Below, piece after piece: positions 28,208 through 37,290 of a DNA stretch of 64,000 nucleotides (position 1 is its first letter; each line of letters starts with the position of its first letter). Below the pieces are notes generated by a model. That model was not told where the DNA came from, did no database searches, and saw nothing but the letters and a program-made list of their open reading frames with translations. The stretch is from Novosphingobium cyanobacteriorum (GTDB lineage: Bacteria > Pseudomonadota > Alphaproteobacteria > Sphingomonadales > Sphingomonadaceae). A program made the position numbers and the translations under genes. Location of the stretch: assembly GCF_029436685.1 (NCBI RefSeq), contig NZ_JAROCY010000002.1, forward strand, positions 1-64,000, written 5' to 3'.

Positions 28208-28914
28208 GCGGTCTCCTTCTGCCGCACGGTGCGGAACTCGATCTTCTTGTCATAGGGCGCGCCCACGATCATGCGCTGGACATAGACGCCCGGCAGGTGG
28301 ATCGCATCGGGGTCGAGGCTGCCGGTGGGGACGATTTCCTCCACCTCCACCACGCACACCTTGCCGCAGGTGGCCGCCGGCACGTTGAAGTTGCGTGCGG
28401 TCTTGCGGAACACCACGTTGCCCGTCTCGTCCGCCTTCCACGCCTTCACCAGCGCCAGGTCGGCAAAGATGCCCTGCTCCAGGATATATTCCTGGTCGCC
28501 GAAGACCTTGGTTTCCTTGCCCTCGGCCACCAGCGTGCCCACGCCGGTCTTGGTATAGAAGCCGGGAATTCCCGCGCCGCCCGCGCGCATGCGCTCGGCC
28601 AGCGTGCCCTGGGGGGAGAATTCCACCTCCAGCTCGCCCGAAAGATACTGCCGCTCGAATTCCTTGTTCTCGCCCACGTAGGACGAGATCATCTTCTTCA
28701 CCTGCCGCGTGCGCAGCAGCTTGCCGATGCCTTCATTGTCGATGCCGGCGTTGTTGCTGGCGAAGGTCAGGTCCTTCACCCCGCTGTCACGCACCGCATC
28801 AAGCAGGCGTTCGGGAATGCCGCAAAGGCCGAAGCCCCCGCATGCGATCAGCAGCCCGTCGCGCAGCAGCCCGTCAAGGGCGGCGGCGGCGTCGGGATAG
28901 AGCTTGTTGGCCAT
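28204..28914 (-). CDS. scoA: 3-oxoacid CoA-transferase subunit A
   Basis: 236 residues. Key segments are [19 protein letters not shown] (CoA-binding glycine-rich motif), [38 protein letters not shown] (the second part of the family signature) and [15 protein letters not shown]. It is the first gene of the scoAB operon and is divergent from a LysR-type regulator that probably controls it. Confidence 0.93.
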   Translation of the reverse strand: MANKLYPDAAAALDGLLRDGLLIACGGFGLCGIPERLLDAVRDSGVKDLTFASNNAGIDNEGIGKLLRTRQVKKMISSYVGENKEFERQYLSGELEVEFSPQGTLAERMRAGGAGIPGFYTKTGVGTLVAEGKETKVFGDQEYILEQGIFADLALVKAWKADETGNVVFRKTARNFNVPAATCGKVCVVEVEEIVPTGSLDPDAIHLPGVYVQRMIVGAPYDKKIEFRTVRQKETA

Positions 28915-28957
28915 GGAACTCTCCCAGTGAGTGCCAAGCTTCTACTCCACCGGAACA

Positions 28958-28982
28958 ATCGAAAACAGCGATACTTTTTGAT
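28958..28982. promoter_or_regulatory. Candidate LysR-type regulator binding site
   Basis: ATCGAAAA at 28958-28965 and TTTTTGAT at 28975-28982 form a near-perfect dyad around an AT-rich centre in the 89-bp gap between scoA and the divergent lysR gene. It fits the long inverted form of a T-N11-A site. Confidence 0.5.
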
Positions 28983-29003
28983 CGATAATGATAAACAAAG
29001 GCT

Positions 29004-29876
29004 ATGAAACGGCTGGCCATCTATCACCTTGAAACGCTGCTGTGGATCGCGCGGCTGGGCACCTTCCGCGCCGCGGCGGAGCGGCTCAACACCACGCAGC
29101 CCGCCATTTCCGCGCGGGTGAAGGAGATGGAGGACCAGCTCGGCGTCGCACTGTTCCGGCGTGAAGGGCGCGGCATGGTGCTCACCGCCAAGGGGCGCGA
29201 TCTGGTCAAGGACTTCGAGCCGCTGTGGGCCGGGTTCGAACGCGCGCTGTTCAAGGCCAGCGACTTCGCCGGCGCCACCGGCGTGGTGCGCATCGGCGCG
29301 GGCGAGATCGCGGCGGCCAGCTGCCTGCCCGGCTTCGTGGCGCAGGTGGAGCAGGACCTGCCCGGCGTGACGCTCGAGCTTGAGCTGGACCTCACCGCGC
29401 GCATGCTGCAGCAGCTGCTCGGCGGCACCAGCGACATCGTGTTCCTGGCCGGCCCCGTGGCCAGCCCCGGCATACGCACCGCCGCCATCGGATCGGTACG
29501 GCTGGTGTGGGTGGCAAGCCGCGCCACGGCGCAGGCGGGCGGCTTCGCCAATCCGCTGCCGGTCTGGTCCATTCCCAGCCATTCGCCGCTGCACGGCGTG
29601 ATGCGCGAATCGCTCGCCCAGCACGGCATCGCCCCGCCCACGATCGCCACCTGCAACAACGTGCGGACGCTGGTGGAGATCGTGCTGGCCGGGCGCGGCG
29701 CGGCGGTGCTGCCCGAAACCATGATCCGCGCCGAACTCGCCAGCGGCGCGCTGGTGGAAGTGCTGCCCCGCCCCAAGCGCCAGGTCCGCTTCGAAGCCGC
29801 GATTCGCAGTACCGAAAGTGACCCCCTGATCCTCGAACTCTTCCGCCGGGCGTCTGCCCTGCGCATCGATCCTTAG
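29004..29876 (+). CDS. LysR-family transcriptional regulator
   Basis: 290 residues. The winged helix (5-65) is textbook: LETLLWIARLGTFRAAAERL, TTQPAISARVKEMEDQLG and LFRREGRGMVLTAKG. The C-terminal effector domain begins at about 90 (VVRIGAGEIAAASCLPGFVA). It is divergent from scoAB with an apparent dyad between them, so it probably controls the CoA-transferase in response to a metabolite that cannot be named from sequence. Confidence 0.92.
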   Translation: MKRLAIYHLETLLWIARLGTFRAAAERLNTTQPAISARVKEMEDQLGVALFRREGRGMVLTAKGRDLVKDFEPLWAGFERALFKASDFAGATGVVRIGAGEIAAASCLPGFVAQVEQDLPGVTLELELDLTARMLQQLLGGTSDIVFLAGPVASPGIRTAAIGSVRLVWVASRATAQAGGFANPLPVWSIPSHSPLHGVMRESLAQHGIAPPTIATCNNVRTLVEIVLAGRGAAVLPETMIRAELASGALVEVLPRPKRQVRFEAAIRSTESDPLILELFRRASALRIDP

Positions 29877-29885
29877 GAAGAGCGT

Positions 29886-30073
29886 TTCGCGCAGAGAAGA
29901 GAAGAGGATTTTCTCGCGAAGACGCAAAGACGCGAAGAGGTTGCGCGTGCGGCGGAGCCGCCATTTGACCCGTCTGCTTGAAGCGGAAAGCATGCGGCGC
30001 GGCCGATCCTCTTCGCGTCTTTGCGCGAACCAGACTCCCTTCTTCTCCGCGTCCCCTGCGCGCTCTGCGCGAA
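29886..30073. repeat. Nested inverted repeat, MITE/REP-like
   Basis: An outer pair TTCGCGCAGAG (29886-29896) / CTCTGCGCGAA (30063-30073) encloses an inner pair with arms CAAAGACGCGAAGAGG (29925-29940) and its inverse (30008-30023). The whole 205-bp gap between the lysR and HAD genes is occupied by it. No gene is visible in the middle. Confidence 0.65.
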
Positions 30074-30081
30074 CCAAAAAC

Positions 30082-30726
30082 CTAAAGCGCCACCCCCAGC
30101 ACTGCCGACAGATCCGCCAAGGCCTGCTCCCCGCTCGTCACCTTGATCGCGTGCATCCCCAGCATCGCCGCCGGCTTGCAGTTGATGCCCAGGTCGTCGA
30201 GGTACACGCAGCATGCCGGCTCCAGCGCCAGCGCTTCGCACATCATCTGGTAGATTCGCGGGTCGGGCTTTCTCACCCCTGCCTTGCTGCTTTCGATCAC
30301 GTGTTCGAACCGTGCGAAGATGCGCTCCATTTCATCCGCCGCATCGCCGCTGCGCGCCATGCCCGCGCCGTGGCCGGTGGGCACGTTGTTGGTGATGCAG
30401 CCCAACCGGTACCCCTGCGCCTTCAGCACATCCAGCGCGCGCACCATCGCCGGCCGCACTGCACCCGCCAGCACGGCCAGCACCGCGCCGCCTTCCAGAT
30501 CGTGCCCCAGCGCCCGCGCCTCCTCGGCAAACATCCGGTCAAACGTCGCCGCATCGATCTCCGCCCGCTCGAACAGCGCCCAGGCGTTGCCGTCGGGGTT
30601 CAGCCGGTTGACGCTGCGAACGAAGTCCTGCGGCAGTCCGCGCTCCGCCTCCAGCCGGTTGAACGCCTCGAACGGACTGGCGGTGATCACCCCGCCGAAA
30701 TCGAAAATCACTGCGTCAAACGCCAT
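30082..30726 (-). CDS. HAD-superfamily hydrolase
   Basis: 214 residues from the ATG at 30726 with AGGAGAGG just upstream; the frame is open further but that part is not conserved. Motif I is FDAVIFDFGGVI (first Asp of DxD replaced: DFGGV, as in epoxide-hydrolase-N-domain-like and YihX-like HADs). Motif II is CITNN, the motif III lysine is in KAGVRKPD, and motif IV is YLDDLGIN. It probably dephosphorylates a small metabolite. The absence of Asp at the usual second position (FDFGG) is normal for this subgroup. Confidence 0.82.
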   Translation of the reverse strand: MAFDAVIFDFGGVITASPFEAFNRLEAERGLPQDFVRSVNRLNPDGNAWALFERAEIDAATFDRMFAEEARALGHDLEGGAVLAVLAGAVRPAMVRALDVLKAQGYRLGCITNNVPTGHGAGMARSGDAADEMERIFARFEHVIESSKAGVRKPDPRIYQMMCEALALEPACCVYLDDLGINCKPAAMLGMHAIKVTSGEQALADLSAVLGVAL

Positions 30727-30795
30727 GCGCCTCTCCTGTCGCGCCCTGCTTACCGCGCGGCGATAACGGAGCAAGCTGGATCGACGGCAGGGGAA

Positions 30796-30809
30796 TTGAC
30801 GCAGGTCAT
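30796..30809. promoter_or_regulatory. FNR/FixK-like box upstream of usp gene
   Basis: TTGACGCAGGTCAT matches the TTGAC-N4-GTCAA consensus at all but the last informative base. Its centre is about 65 bp before the usp start codon, compatible with activation at -41.5 from a start near 30844. Confidence 0.45.
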
Positions 30810-30866
30810 GGCAAAACGTTGAGAGCGCGCGCAAATCCGGTGCAGACCAAAAGAAGGAGGATCCCC

Positions 30867-31646
30867 ATGCGCTCCATTCTCTGCCCGGCCGACAGCGCCG
30901 ATTCGCTCAACGATCGTGTCGAAACCGCACTCGCGCTGGCCCGTGCCACCAACGGCCACGTCACCTTCCAGATCGCCACTCCGTTTGCCCAGATGGCGAT
31001 GTGGGAGCCATTTGGCGGCGCCGCGCTCAGTGCCGAAGCGATCAACCAGGTGCGCGTTGCGGATGAAAAGCTCGCCGCCGATCTCGATGCCCGCCTGGCG
31101 CGGCAGGATGTCGCCTTCGATGTCGAGATCGTTGACGAAGGCCGCATCGAAGGGATCGCCGCCGCCGCGCGCTTCGTCGATGTGATCGTCGCCAGCCTCG
31201 ATGATCCGGGGCTTGAGGAAGTCGGCCTTGGCGTGCGCTGCCCGGTCCTCGCCGTGCCGCGCGGTGCGCCGCTGCTCGCCTTCGATGCGCCGGTCATGGT
31301 GGCGTGGGACGGCGGCCACGAATCCGCCGCCGCCCTGCGCGCCTCGCTGCCGCTGCTGCGCATGGCCAGCGCGGTCCATCTCGTCACCGTGCGGGAAAAG
31401 TCGTCGGATTTCCCCGCCAGCGACGCTGCCTGCTATCTCTCGCGCCACGATATCCATGCCGAATGCCATGAAGTGGAGCGCAACCACTCCATCGCCTTCA
31501 CGCTGGAAGACATGGCGCGAAAGCTTGATGCCGGGCTGATCGTCATGGGCCTCTACGGCAAGAGCCGCCTGCGCGAACTGCTGCTTGGCGGCGTTTCACG
31601 CGATCTGCTCGATCGCTCCACCGTGCCCCTGCTGCTCGCGCATTAA
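30867..31646 (+). CDS. Universal stress protein (two-domain UspA family)
   Basis: 259 residues from the ATG at 30867, preceded by AAGGAGG. The second half has the usual UspA end GLIVMGLYGKSRLRELLLGGVSRDLLDRSTVPLLLAH, containing the G-x2-G-x9-G(S/T) nucleotide-binding pattern. The first half is a diverged UspA fold beginning MRSILCPAD. Such tandem proteins appear under stress or low oxygen. The FNR/FixK-like box upstream suggests oxygen control. Confidence 0.85.
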   Translation: MRSILCPADSADSLNDRVETALALARATNGHVTFQIATPFAQMAMWEPFGGAALSAEAINQVRVADEKLAADLDARLARQDVAFDVEIVDEGRIEGIAAAARFVDVIVASLDDPGLEEVGLGVRCPVLAVPRGAPLLAFDAPVMVAWDGGHESAAALRASLPLLRMASAVHLVTVREKSSDFPASDAACYLSRHDIHAECHEVERNHSIAFTLEDMARKLDAGLIVMGLYGKSRLRELLLGGVSRDLLDRSTVPLLLAH

Positions 31647-31713
31647 GGAACTGGTCGTCCCGCCGGTAACTCGCTAGACCGTCCCGCGATCGGGGGCGGT
31701 CAGGAGTTCCGGC

Positions 31714-32163
31714 GTGAAGGTCCAGTGGCTGCTACCCATGCTGGCGCTGCCCCTGTTGACGGTGGCCGCGTGCCACCCCGCCGCGCCGCCGCCGCCGGTG
31801 GACGATACCGCCAGGGACGCCGCTCCCCAGCCCGATCCCGCTCCTTCGCCAAAGGCCGCCGCCAAGCCTGCCATCCCTGCAAAGCTGCACGCCACGGGTA
31901 CCGAGCCGTTCTGGGGCGCGATCGTCGATGGCGCCGTGCTCACCTACAGCACGCCCGAATTCCCCAACGGCATCCGCATCACCGTGTCACGGGCGGAAAA
32001 GCCGGGCAGCGCGGTGTTCACCGGCGCGCTCGATGGCAAGCCGCTGACTCTCACCGTCGCGCCCGGCACCTGCAGCGACGGGATGAGCGACAAGGTCTAC
32101 AGCTTCACCGCCCTGCGTGAGATCGGCCCCGATTCCGCGCGCGGCTGTGCCGATCCGCAATGA
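31714..32163 (+). CDS. Small lipoprotein of the COG3650 type
   Basis: 149 residues with a GTG start. The signal peptide ends in the lipobox LTVAA-Cys20, followed by a Pro/Ala-rich linker (about 21-55). The folded part starts ATGTEPFWGAIVDGAVLTYS and ends KVYSFTALREIG. The TEPFW motif marks the COG3650 family of envelope proteins of unknown function. It precedes the predicted exported methyltransferase-fold gene with a 28-bp gap, and the two are probably co-transcribed. Confidence 0.75.
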   Translation: MKVQWLLPMLALPLLTVAACHPAAPPPPVDDTARDAAPQPDPAPSPKAAAKPAIPAKLHATGTEPFWGAIVDGAVLTYSTPEFPNGIRITVSRAEKPGSAVFTGALDGKPLTLTVAPGTCSDGMSDKVYSFTALREIGPDSARGCADPQ

Positions 32164-32191
32164 TTCATCACCTCACAGGGGAGATTTCGCG

Positions 32192-32953
32192 ATGAAGAGG
32201 ACCTTTGCCTTCACCCTTCTGGCCGCCGCCGCGCTGGCGCTGCCGGGGGCCGCATCTGCCAAGCCGATGAAGGCCGATCCGGTCGTTGCCGCCCTGGCGG
32301 ACAAGACCCGCCCCGAAGCGGACAAGGCGCTGGATGCTGGCCGCAATCCCGCCGCCGTTCTCGCGCTCGCGGGGATCAAGCCGGGGATGACCGTGGTCGA
32401 TTGGGGCGCGGGCGGCGGTTACTACACCCGCCTGTTCAGCGATATCGTCGGGCCCAAGGGCCGCGTCTATGCCACCGGCCACCCCAAGTATTCCAAACCC
32501 GCCGTTTGGGAAGCCATCGTCAAGCAGCATCCCAACGTGCTGCCGCAGATCGCCCTGCCCGAAGCGCAATGGCTTGCTCCGAACTCGGTCGACGCCATCT
32601 TCGCGCACCTGGAGTTCCACGATCTCTACCTGCCGGCGCAGGATGGCGGCAATGTCCCCGCGCTCGATGTGCCCGCGCGCCTGCGCAACTGGCTGGCCGC
32701 GCTCAAGCCCGGCGGCACCGTCACCATCGTCGATCACGTCGGCCTGCCGGGTGAACCCGCCGTGGTGGCCGATACGCTCCACCGCATCGATCCCGCGCGC
32801 GTGCGGGCAGACATGGAAGCGGCCGGCTTCGTCCTCGATGGATCGATCGACACGCTGCAGAACCCCGCCGATCCGCACACCGGGCTGGTGTTCGATCCTG
32901 CCATCCGTGGCAAGACCGATCGCTTTGCCATGAAGTTCCGCAAACCGGCCTGA
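32192..32953 (+). CDS. Exported class I SAM-methyltransferase-fold protein
   Basis: 253 residues from the ATG at 32192 with AGGGGAG upstream. A clear signal peptide (MKRTFAFTLL to ASA) precedes a Rossmann-like methyltransferase domain: VVDWGAGGGYYTRLFSDIV is the SAM motif I, followed by GRVYATGHPKY and LAALKPGGTVTIVDHVG. No membrane anchor follows, so it is predicted to reach the periplasm, where no SAM pool is known. Relatives with signal peptides are common in this clade. The reaction and substrate are unknown. Confidence 0.8.
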   Translation: MKRTFAFTLLAAAALALPGAASAKPMKADPVVAALADKTRPEADKALDAGRNPAAVLALAGIKPGMTVVDWGAGGGYYTRLFSDIVGPKGRVYATGHPKYSKPAVWEAIVKQHPNVLPQIALPEAQWLAPNSVDAIFAHLEFHDLYLPAQDGGNVPALDVPARLRNWLAALKPGGTVTIVDHVGLPGEPAVVADTLHRIDPARVRADMEAAGFVLDGSIDTLQNPADPHTGLVFDPAIRGKTDRFAMKFRKPA

Positions 32954-33001
32954 TCCGTCCTTGAATTGCAAAAACCGCAATTGCGTTTGTCTCTTTCGCA
33001 C

Positions 33002-33099
33002 TTGCACAAAAATAGGTTGCTAGGCATACAGACCATGCCTTTCAGGCATCCTCTCCCAAGACTTAAACGGCCTGGCTGGCAACAGCCGGGCCTTTTTTT
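33002..33099 (+). ncRNA. Candidate small RNA with 5' hairpin, unpaired C-rich segment and intrinsic terminator
   Basis: A TTGCAC -35-like box at 33002-33007 precedes a hairpin ATGCC-TTTCA-GGCAT (33035-33049). An unpaired CCTCTCCCAAGAC segment complementary to purine-rich ribosome binding sites follows, then a perfect terminator (33069-33099). This is the usual layout of a trans-acting small RNA. The -10 box is poor. The alternative is that only the terminator is functional, ending the upstream operon. Confidence 0.45.
33069..33099 (+). terminator. Rho-independent terminator
   Basis: GGCCTGGCTG (33069-33078), loop GCAA, CAGCCGGGCC (33083-33092), then seven T residues. Confidence 0.92.
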
Positions 33100-33230
33100 G
33101 TCCCTGATTCCAGCGCTCTTGGCCAAGCTGCGCCGGGCCACCGCAACCAATCCGCGCCAGCCGTGTTTGAAAACCCGCTTGCCGCTTCCTAGTTCAGGTT
33201 CCGGCACTTCACCACGGACGGAGCGGGCAC

Positions 33231-35543
33231 ATGGCAGACGCGGCAACCCTCGATCAGGACAGGATCGTGCGGCTTCAGGTCGCCGGATCGCGGCAGGAGG
33301 AATCCGGCCATGGCATCGCCCGCATAAGCCGCGCGGTGATGGGCCGCCTCGGCGTGACCGAGGGCGACGTGATCGAGATCATCGGCAAGCGCAGCACCGC
33401 GGCGCGCGCCGTACTGCCCTACCCTGAGGACGATGGGCTCGAGCTCATCCGGCTCGATGGCCTGCAGCGTGCCAATGCCGATGTCGGCTCGGGCGAGCAC
33501 GTGGAAGTGCGCAAGGCGGAAAGCCGCCCGGCGCAGCGCGTGGTCTTCGCCCCGGCGCAGCGTGACCTGCGCCTGCAGGGGCCTGCCGCCGCGCTGAAGC
33601 GCAACTTCGCCGGGCGCCCGCTGGTGACGGGCGATCTCGTCGCCACCGCCGGGCAGCAGCAGGTCAACCGTGGCGACATGCCGCCAGCCTTGCGCCAGAT
33701 GCTCAATGCGCCGGCCTTCGCGCTCACCCAGATCCGCCTCACCGTCGTCTCCACCGTACCCAAGGGGGTGGTCCACATTGACGAGAACACCGAGGTGGAG
33801 CTGCGCGCCGAATACGAGGAGCCGCGGAGCAGCCGTGCCGACGTCAACTATGACGACGTCGGCGGCATGGGTGACACCATCCGCCAGCTGCGCGAGATGG
33901 TGGAACTGCCGCTGCGCTACCCCGAACTCTTCACCCGCCTTGGCGTCGATCCGCCCAAGGGCGTGCTGCTGCACGGCCCGCCGGGCACCGGCAAGACGCG
34001 CCTCGCCCGCGCCGTCGCCAATGAAAGCGACGCCTCGTTCTTCACCATCAACGGGCCCGAGATCATGGGCTCCGCCTATGGCGAGAGCGAGAAGCACCTG
34101 CGCGAGGTGTTCGAGGAGGCGACCAAGAACGCGCCCTCGATCATCTTCATCGACGAGATCGATTCGATCGCGCCAAAGCGCAGCGAAGTGCATGGCGAGG
34201 CGGAAAAGCGCCTTGTCGCGCAGCTGCTGACGTTGATGGACGGGCTGCATACCCGCTCAAACCTCGTCGTCATCGCCGCCACCAACCGGCCCGACGCGAT
34301 TGATGAGGCGCTGCGCCGTCCCGGCCGCTTCGACCGCGAGATCGTGGTCGGCGTTCCCGACGAATCCGGCCGGCGCGAGATCCTGGGCATCCACATGCGC
34401 GGTATGCCGCTGTCCGATGATGTGGATCTCAAGGAACTGGCGCGCACGACCCACGGCTTCGTGGGGGCGGACCTTGCCGCCCTGGCGCGTGAGGCGGCGA
34501 TCGAGGCGGTGCGGCGGATCATGCCCCGGCTGGACTTCGAACAGCAGACCATCCCGCAGGACGTGCTCGACAGCCTGCGGGTGGAGCGCGACGACTTCCT
34601 GGAAGCGCTGAAGCGCGTGCAGCCTTCGGCGATGCGCGAGGTCATGGTGCAGGCTCCCACGGTTGGCTGGGACGATGTTGGCGGGCTCGACACGGCGCAG
34701 GAAAAGCTGCGCGAAGGTGTTGAACTGCCGCTGAAAAATCCCGAGGCCTTCCACCGCCTCGGCATCCGGCCGGCCAAGGGCTTCCTGCTCTATGGTCCGC
34801 CCGGCACCGGCAAGACCCTGCTGGCCAAGGCCGTGGCCAAGGAGGCAGAGGCGAACTTCATCGCGATCAAGTCGTCAGACCTGCTCAGCAAGTGGTATGG
34901 CGAGAGCGAGCAGCAGATCGCGCGCCTCTTCGCCCGTGCCAGGCAGGTGGCCCCATGCGTTGTTTTCATTGATGAAATTGACAGCCTGGTGCCCGCGCGC
35001 GGCACCGGGGTGGGCGAACCGCAGGTGACGGCGCGGGTGGTCAACACCATCCTGGCCGAAATGGACGGGCTGGAGGAACTGCAGTCCGTGGTGGTGATCG
35101 GCGCGACCAACCGCCCGAACCTGGTCGATCCGGCGCTGCTGCGCCCCGGCCGGTTTGACGAGCTGGTCTATGTCGGCACCCCCAGCCGCGAAGGACGGGA
35201 GCGAATCCTGCGCATCCACACGGCCGCCATGCCGCTTGCCGACGATGTTGATCTGCTTGAAATCGCGCGGGAAACCGAACGGTTCACGGGTGCCGACCTG
35301 GAAGACGTGGTGCGCCGCGCCGGCCTCAACGCCATTCGCCGCGCCGGCGGTGCGGTGCAGCAGGTGACCGGGGCAGACTTCACCGCGGCGCTGGCCGACA
35401 GCCGGGCGACGGTGACGGCGGAGATGGAAGAGGACTATGCGAAAATGAAGGGCGAGCTGAAGAAGCGCGCGATGGAGCCCTCGCCGATCGGCTTCCTTGC
35501 CCCCGGCATGGTCCAGCCGACGCGGGAATCGAAGCACAAATGA
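33231..35543 (+). CDS. CDC48/VCP-type double AAA+ ATPase
   Basis: 770 residues. The N-domain (about 10-200) is the CDC48 double-psi-barrel type ([33 protein letters not shown]). Two AAA domains follow. D1 has [18 protein letters not shown] near residue 249 and [15 protein letters not shown]2 has [17 protein letters not shown] near 523 and [15 protein letters not shown]. Both have arginine-finger and sensor motifs ([11 protein letters not shown] and [13 protein letters not shown]). It should form a hexameric unfoldase. The family is central in archaea and eukaryotes but patchy in bacteria. It sits alone, with no protease or ubiquitin-like partner beside it. Confidence 0.93.
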   Translation: MADAATLDQDRIVRLQVAGSRQEESGHGIARISRAVMGRLGVTEGDVIEIIGKRSTAARAVLPYPEDDGLELIRLDGLQRANADVGSGEHVEVRKAESRPAQRVVFAPAQRDLRLQGPAAALKRNFAGRPLVTGDLVATAGQQQVNRGDMPPALRQMLNAPAFALTQIRLTVVSTVPKGVVHIDENTEVELRAEYEEPRSSRADVNYDDVGGMGDTIRQLREMVELPLRYPELFTRLGVDPPKGVLLHGPPGTGKTRLARAVANESDASFFTINGPEIMGSAYGESEKHLREVFEEATKNAPSIIFIDEIDSIAPKRSEVHGEAEKRLVAQLLTLMDGLHTRSNLVVIAATNRPDAIDEALRRPGRFDREIVVGVPDESGRREILGIHMRGMPLSDDVDLKELARTTHGFVGADLAALAREAAIEAVRRIMPRLDFEQQTIPQDVLDSLRVERDDFLEALKRVQPSAMREVMVQAPTVGWDDVGGLDTAQEKLREGVELPLKNPEAFHRLGIRPAKGFLLYGPPGTGKTLLAKAVAKEAEANFIAIKSSDLLSKWYGESEQQIARLFARARQVAPCVVFIDEIDSLVPARGTGVGEPQVTARVVNTILAEMDGLEELQSVVVIGATNRPNLVDPALLRPGRFDELVYVGTPSREGRERILRIHTAAMPLADDVDLLEIARETERFTGADLEDVVRRAGLNAIRRAGGAVQQVTGADFTAALADSRATVTAEMEEDYAKMKGELKKRAMEPSPIGFLAPGMVQPTRESKHK

Positions 35544-35549
35544 CGTAAG

Positions 35550-35605
35550 TTGAGAACGACTGAGACGGGGTTGAGATGGACTGAGAGCGACTGAGAGGTG
35601 GTTGA
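35550..35605. repeat. 21-bp unit (TTGAGAACGACTGAG..GGGG) with degenerate copies
   Basis: One exact-type unit at 35550-35570, then diverged units containing TTGAGATGGACTGAGAGCGAC and GACTGAGAGGTGGTTGAG up to about 35605. It fills the 73-bp gap between the AAA+ gene and the convergent kinase gene. Same family as 13798-13839. Confidence 0.75.
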
Positions 35606-35616
35606 GCGATGCTGAA

Positions 35617-36957
35617 CTACCCCTCGGTCACCTCGTCCGCAGCCATCGGAAAGGCGATCTCGACGACGATGCCGTGGCTCTCGAACGAGCGGGCGATCTT
35701 GCCCCCCAATTGCCGTTCGGAACTGCGGATCAGCATCGAACCGAACCCCTCGCGCCCCGTCTTGCCACCGGGGGGCGGGGTGATCGGGCTGGCGGCTTCC
35801 TCGCGCCAGTTCAGCTGCACGGTCCCGCCGCTTTCCCGCCATTCCACATGCACCAGCCCGCCCGGCTGGGACCATGCGCCGTATTTCACCGCGTTGGTCA
35901 CCAGTTCGTGCAGCACCAGTCCCAGCGGGACGGCGTGGCGACCGGGGATCACCAGTTCGCCGCCCGCCATCTCGCAGCGTTCGCTGCTGGAGCGATAGGG
36001 GGCGATGACCTTGCCCACCAGTTCCGCGATGTCGACATGGGTGTCGCCGTGCGAGCCCTGCGTCACGTCGTGCGCGGTCACCAGCGCGTGGATGCGCTTG
36101 GCGATGCGGTCCACCGCGGGGGCGGCGGCGGTGTCTCCGCGGGCGGACATCTTCACGATGGCGAGGATCACCGCGAACAGGTTTTTTACTCGGTGATTCA
36201 GTTCCTTGGCCAGAATGTCGGCCCGATCGTGGGCGATCGCCAGCGCCTCGGCATTGGCGGCGGCGGATTCGGCCCGCGCGGTGCGGATCGCCTGCCACAG
36301 GCCAAGGCCCAGCGCGACCACGATCACCGCGAACAGAAGCGCGAGCAGGGGCACGACGCGGTGTTCGGCAACGGCAGCCGCGCCGGTCGCCTCTTCCAGC
36401 CGGGCGCGCTCGATCGCTTCCAGTCTGCCCACGCTGCGGCGCAGGGCCTGCATGGCGAGCTGGCCTTCGTCGCTGAGGATGCGGGTGTGCGCATCGACCA
36501 CGCGGCCCCGCTCCACCATGGCGACGGTGCCCGCCATCTCAGACCACTTGGCGTCGCCCAGCCGGTCGATCTCGTCCACCAGCGCGGCCTGGTCCTCGCT
36601 CAGGGTGTCGCCCATGCGCTGGCGCAGCGCTTCCTGCTCCGCCTCGTAGGCCCTGCGCCCGGTGTAGTAGGGCGCAAGATAGCGGCGGTCGGTGGTGATG
36701 AAGTAGCCGCGCTGCGCCGATTCACCATTCAGGGTGGCGGAAACGATGCCATTGAGCGCGGAAATGACCGAGGCGGTGCGCCGGGCCTGTTCGCGCTGCA
36801 CCCGTTCGGCCTCAACCGTGGCGAAGATCAGGGAAAAGCTGCCGAGCAGGGCCAGCGCGACCACCGCGAGCAGTGCAAGCGCGGGCACACGCGGGGTCTT
36901 GCGCCACCAGCCCCGCGCGGTGGGGCGCGGGTTGTCAGGATCGTTATTGGCGGCCAT
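35617..36957 (-). CDS. HWE/HisKA_2-type sensor histidine kinase with CHASE3-like sensor
   Basis: 446 residues from the ATG at 36957; the frame is open far upstream across rpmH-rnpA antisense, which is not coding. Membrane helices at about 25-47 and 201-222 enclose a helical CHASE3-like periplasmic domain ([19 protein letters not shown] is its hallmark). The kinase core has [16 protein letters not shown] (His255), the N-box [15 protein letters not shown], the WRE of the HWE class, and a degenerate G2 region [10 protein letters not shown]. No response regulator is adjacent. Kinases of this class often feed the PhyR-type general stress pathway; that link is inferred. Confidence 0.88.
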   Translation of the reverse strand: MAANNDPDNPRPTARGWWRKTPRVPALALLAVVALALLGSFSLIFATVEAERVQREQARRTASVISALNGIVSATLNGESAQRGYFITTDRRYLAPYYTGRRAYEAEQEALRQRMGDTLSEDQAALVDEIDRLGDAKWSEMAGTVAMVERGRVVDAHTRILSDEGQLAMQALRRSVGRLEAIERARLEEATGAAAVAEHRVVPLLALLFAVIVVALGLGLWQAIRTARAESAAANAEALAIAHDRADILAKELNHRVKNLFAVILAIVKMSARGDTAAAPAVDRIAKRIHALVTAHDVTQGSHGDTHVDIAELVGKVIAPYRSSSERCEMAGGELVIPGRHAVPLGLVLHELVTNAVKYGAWSQPGGLVHVEWRESGGTVQLNWREEAASPITPPPGGKTGREGFGSMLIRSSERQLGGKIARSFESHGIVVEIAFPMAADEVTEG

Positions 36958-37036
36958 TGGGGCGGTGCCTAACGAAAGAAGCGTTGGGCGGCAAGCATAT
37001 GCGGGTTCCCGCGAAACGGGCCGGGCACCGCACAGC

Positions 37037-37065
37037 TTGACGGGAAGGCGGCCTTCGACTACGGC
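37037..37065 (+). promoter_or_regulatory. Predicted rpmH promoter
   Basis: TTGACG (37037-37042), a 17-bp spacer, TACGGC (37060-37065). It lies about 73 bp before the rpmH start codon. Confidence 0.5.
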
Positions 37066-37138
37066 CCGGCCCCTGATTCCGGACCTGCCCGAAACGGCGG
37101 GGTTCCGCCATTCCGATTCGAAAAGAAGAGCCAGACCA

Positions 37139-37273
37139 ATGAAGCGCACCTTCCAGCCCAGCAACCTTGTCCGCGCCCGCCGCCACGGCTTCCGCGCCCG
37201 CACGGCCACTGTAGGCGGCCGCAAGGTGCTGCGCGCGCGCCGCGCCCGCGGCCGCAAGAACCTGTCGGCCTGA
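37139..37273 (+). CDS. rpmH: 50S ribosomal protein L34
   Basis: 44 residues, [18 protein letters not shown] to KNLSA, the normal length and sequence of L34, with AAAAGAAGAG upstream. First gene of the conserved rpmH-rnpA-yidD-yidC cluster; rnpA follows after 17 bp. Confidence 0.98.
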   Translation: MKRTFQPSNLVRARRHGFRARTATVGGRKVLRARRARGRKNLSA

Positions 37274-37290
37274 TCGCCGCTGGTCTGCAA

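Noticed and set aside
32966..33427. Open frame starting MPFRHPLPRL across the candidate small RNA
   Set aside because: It runs through the terminator stem and T tract and then into the AAA+ gene out of frame; no ribosome binding site.
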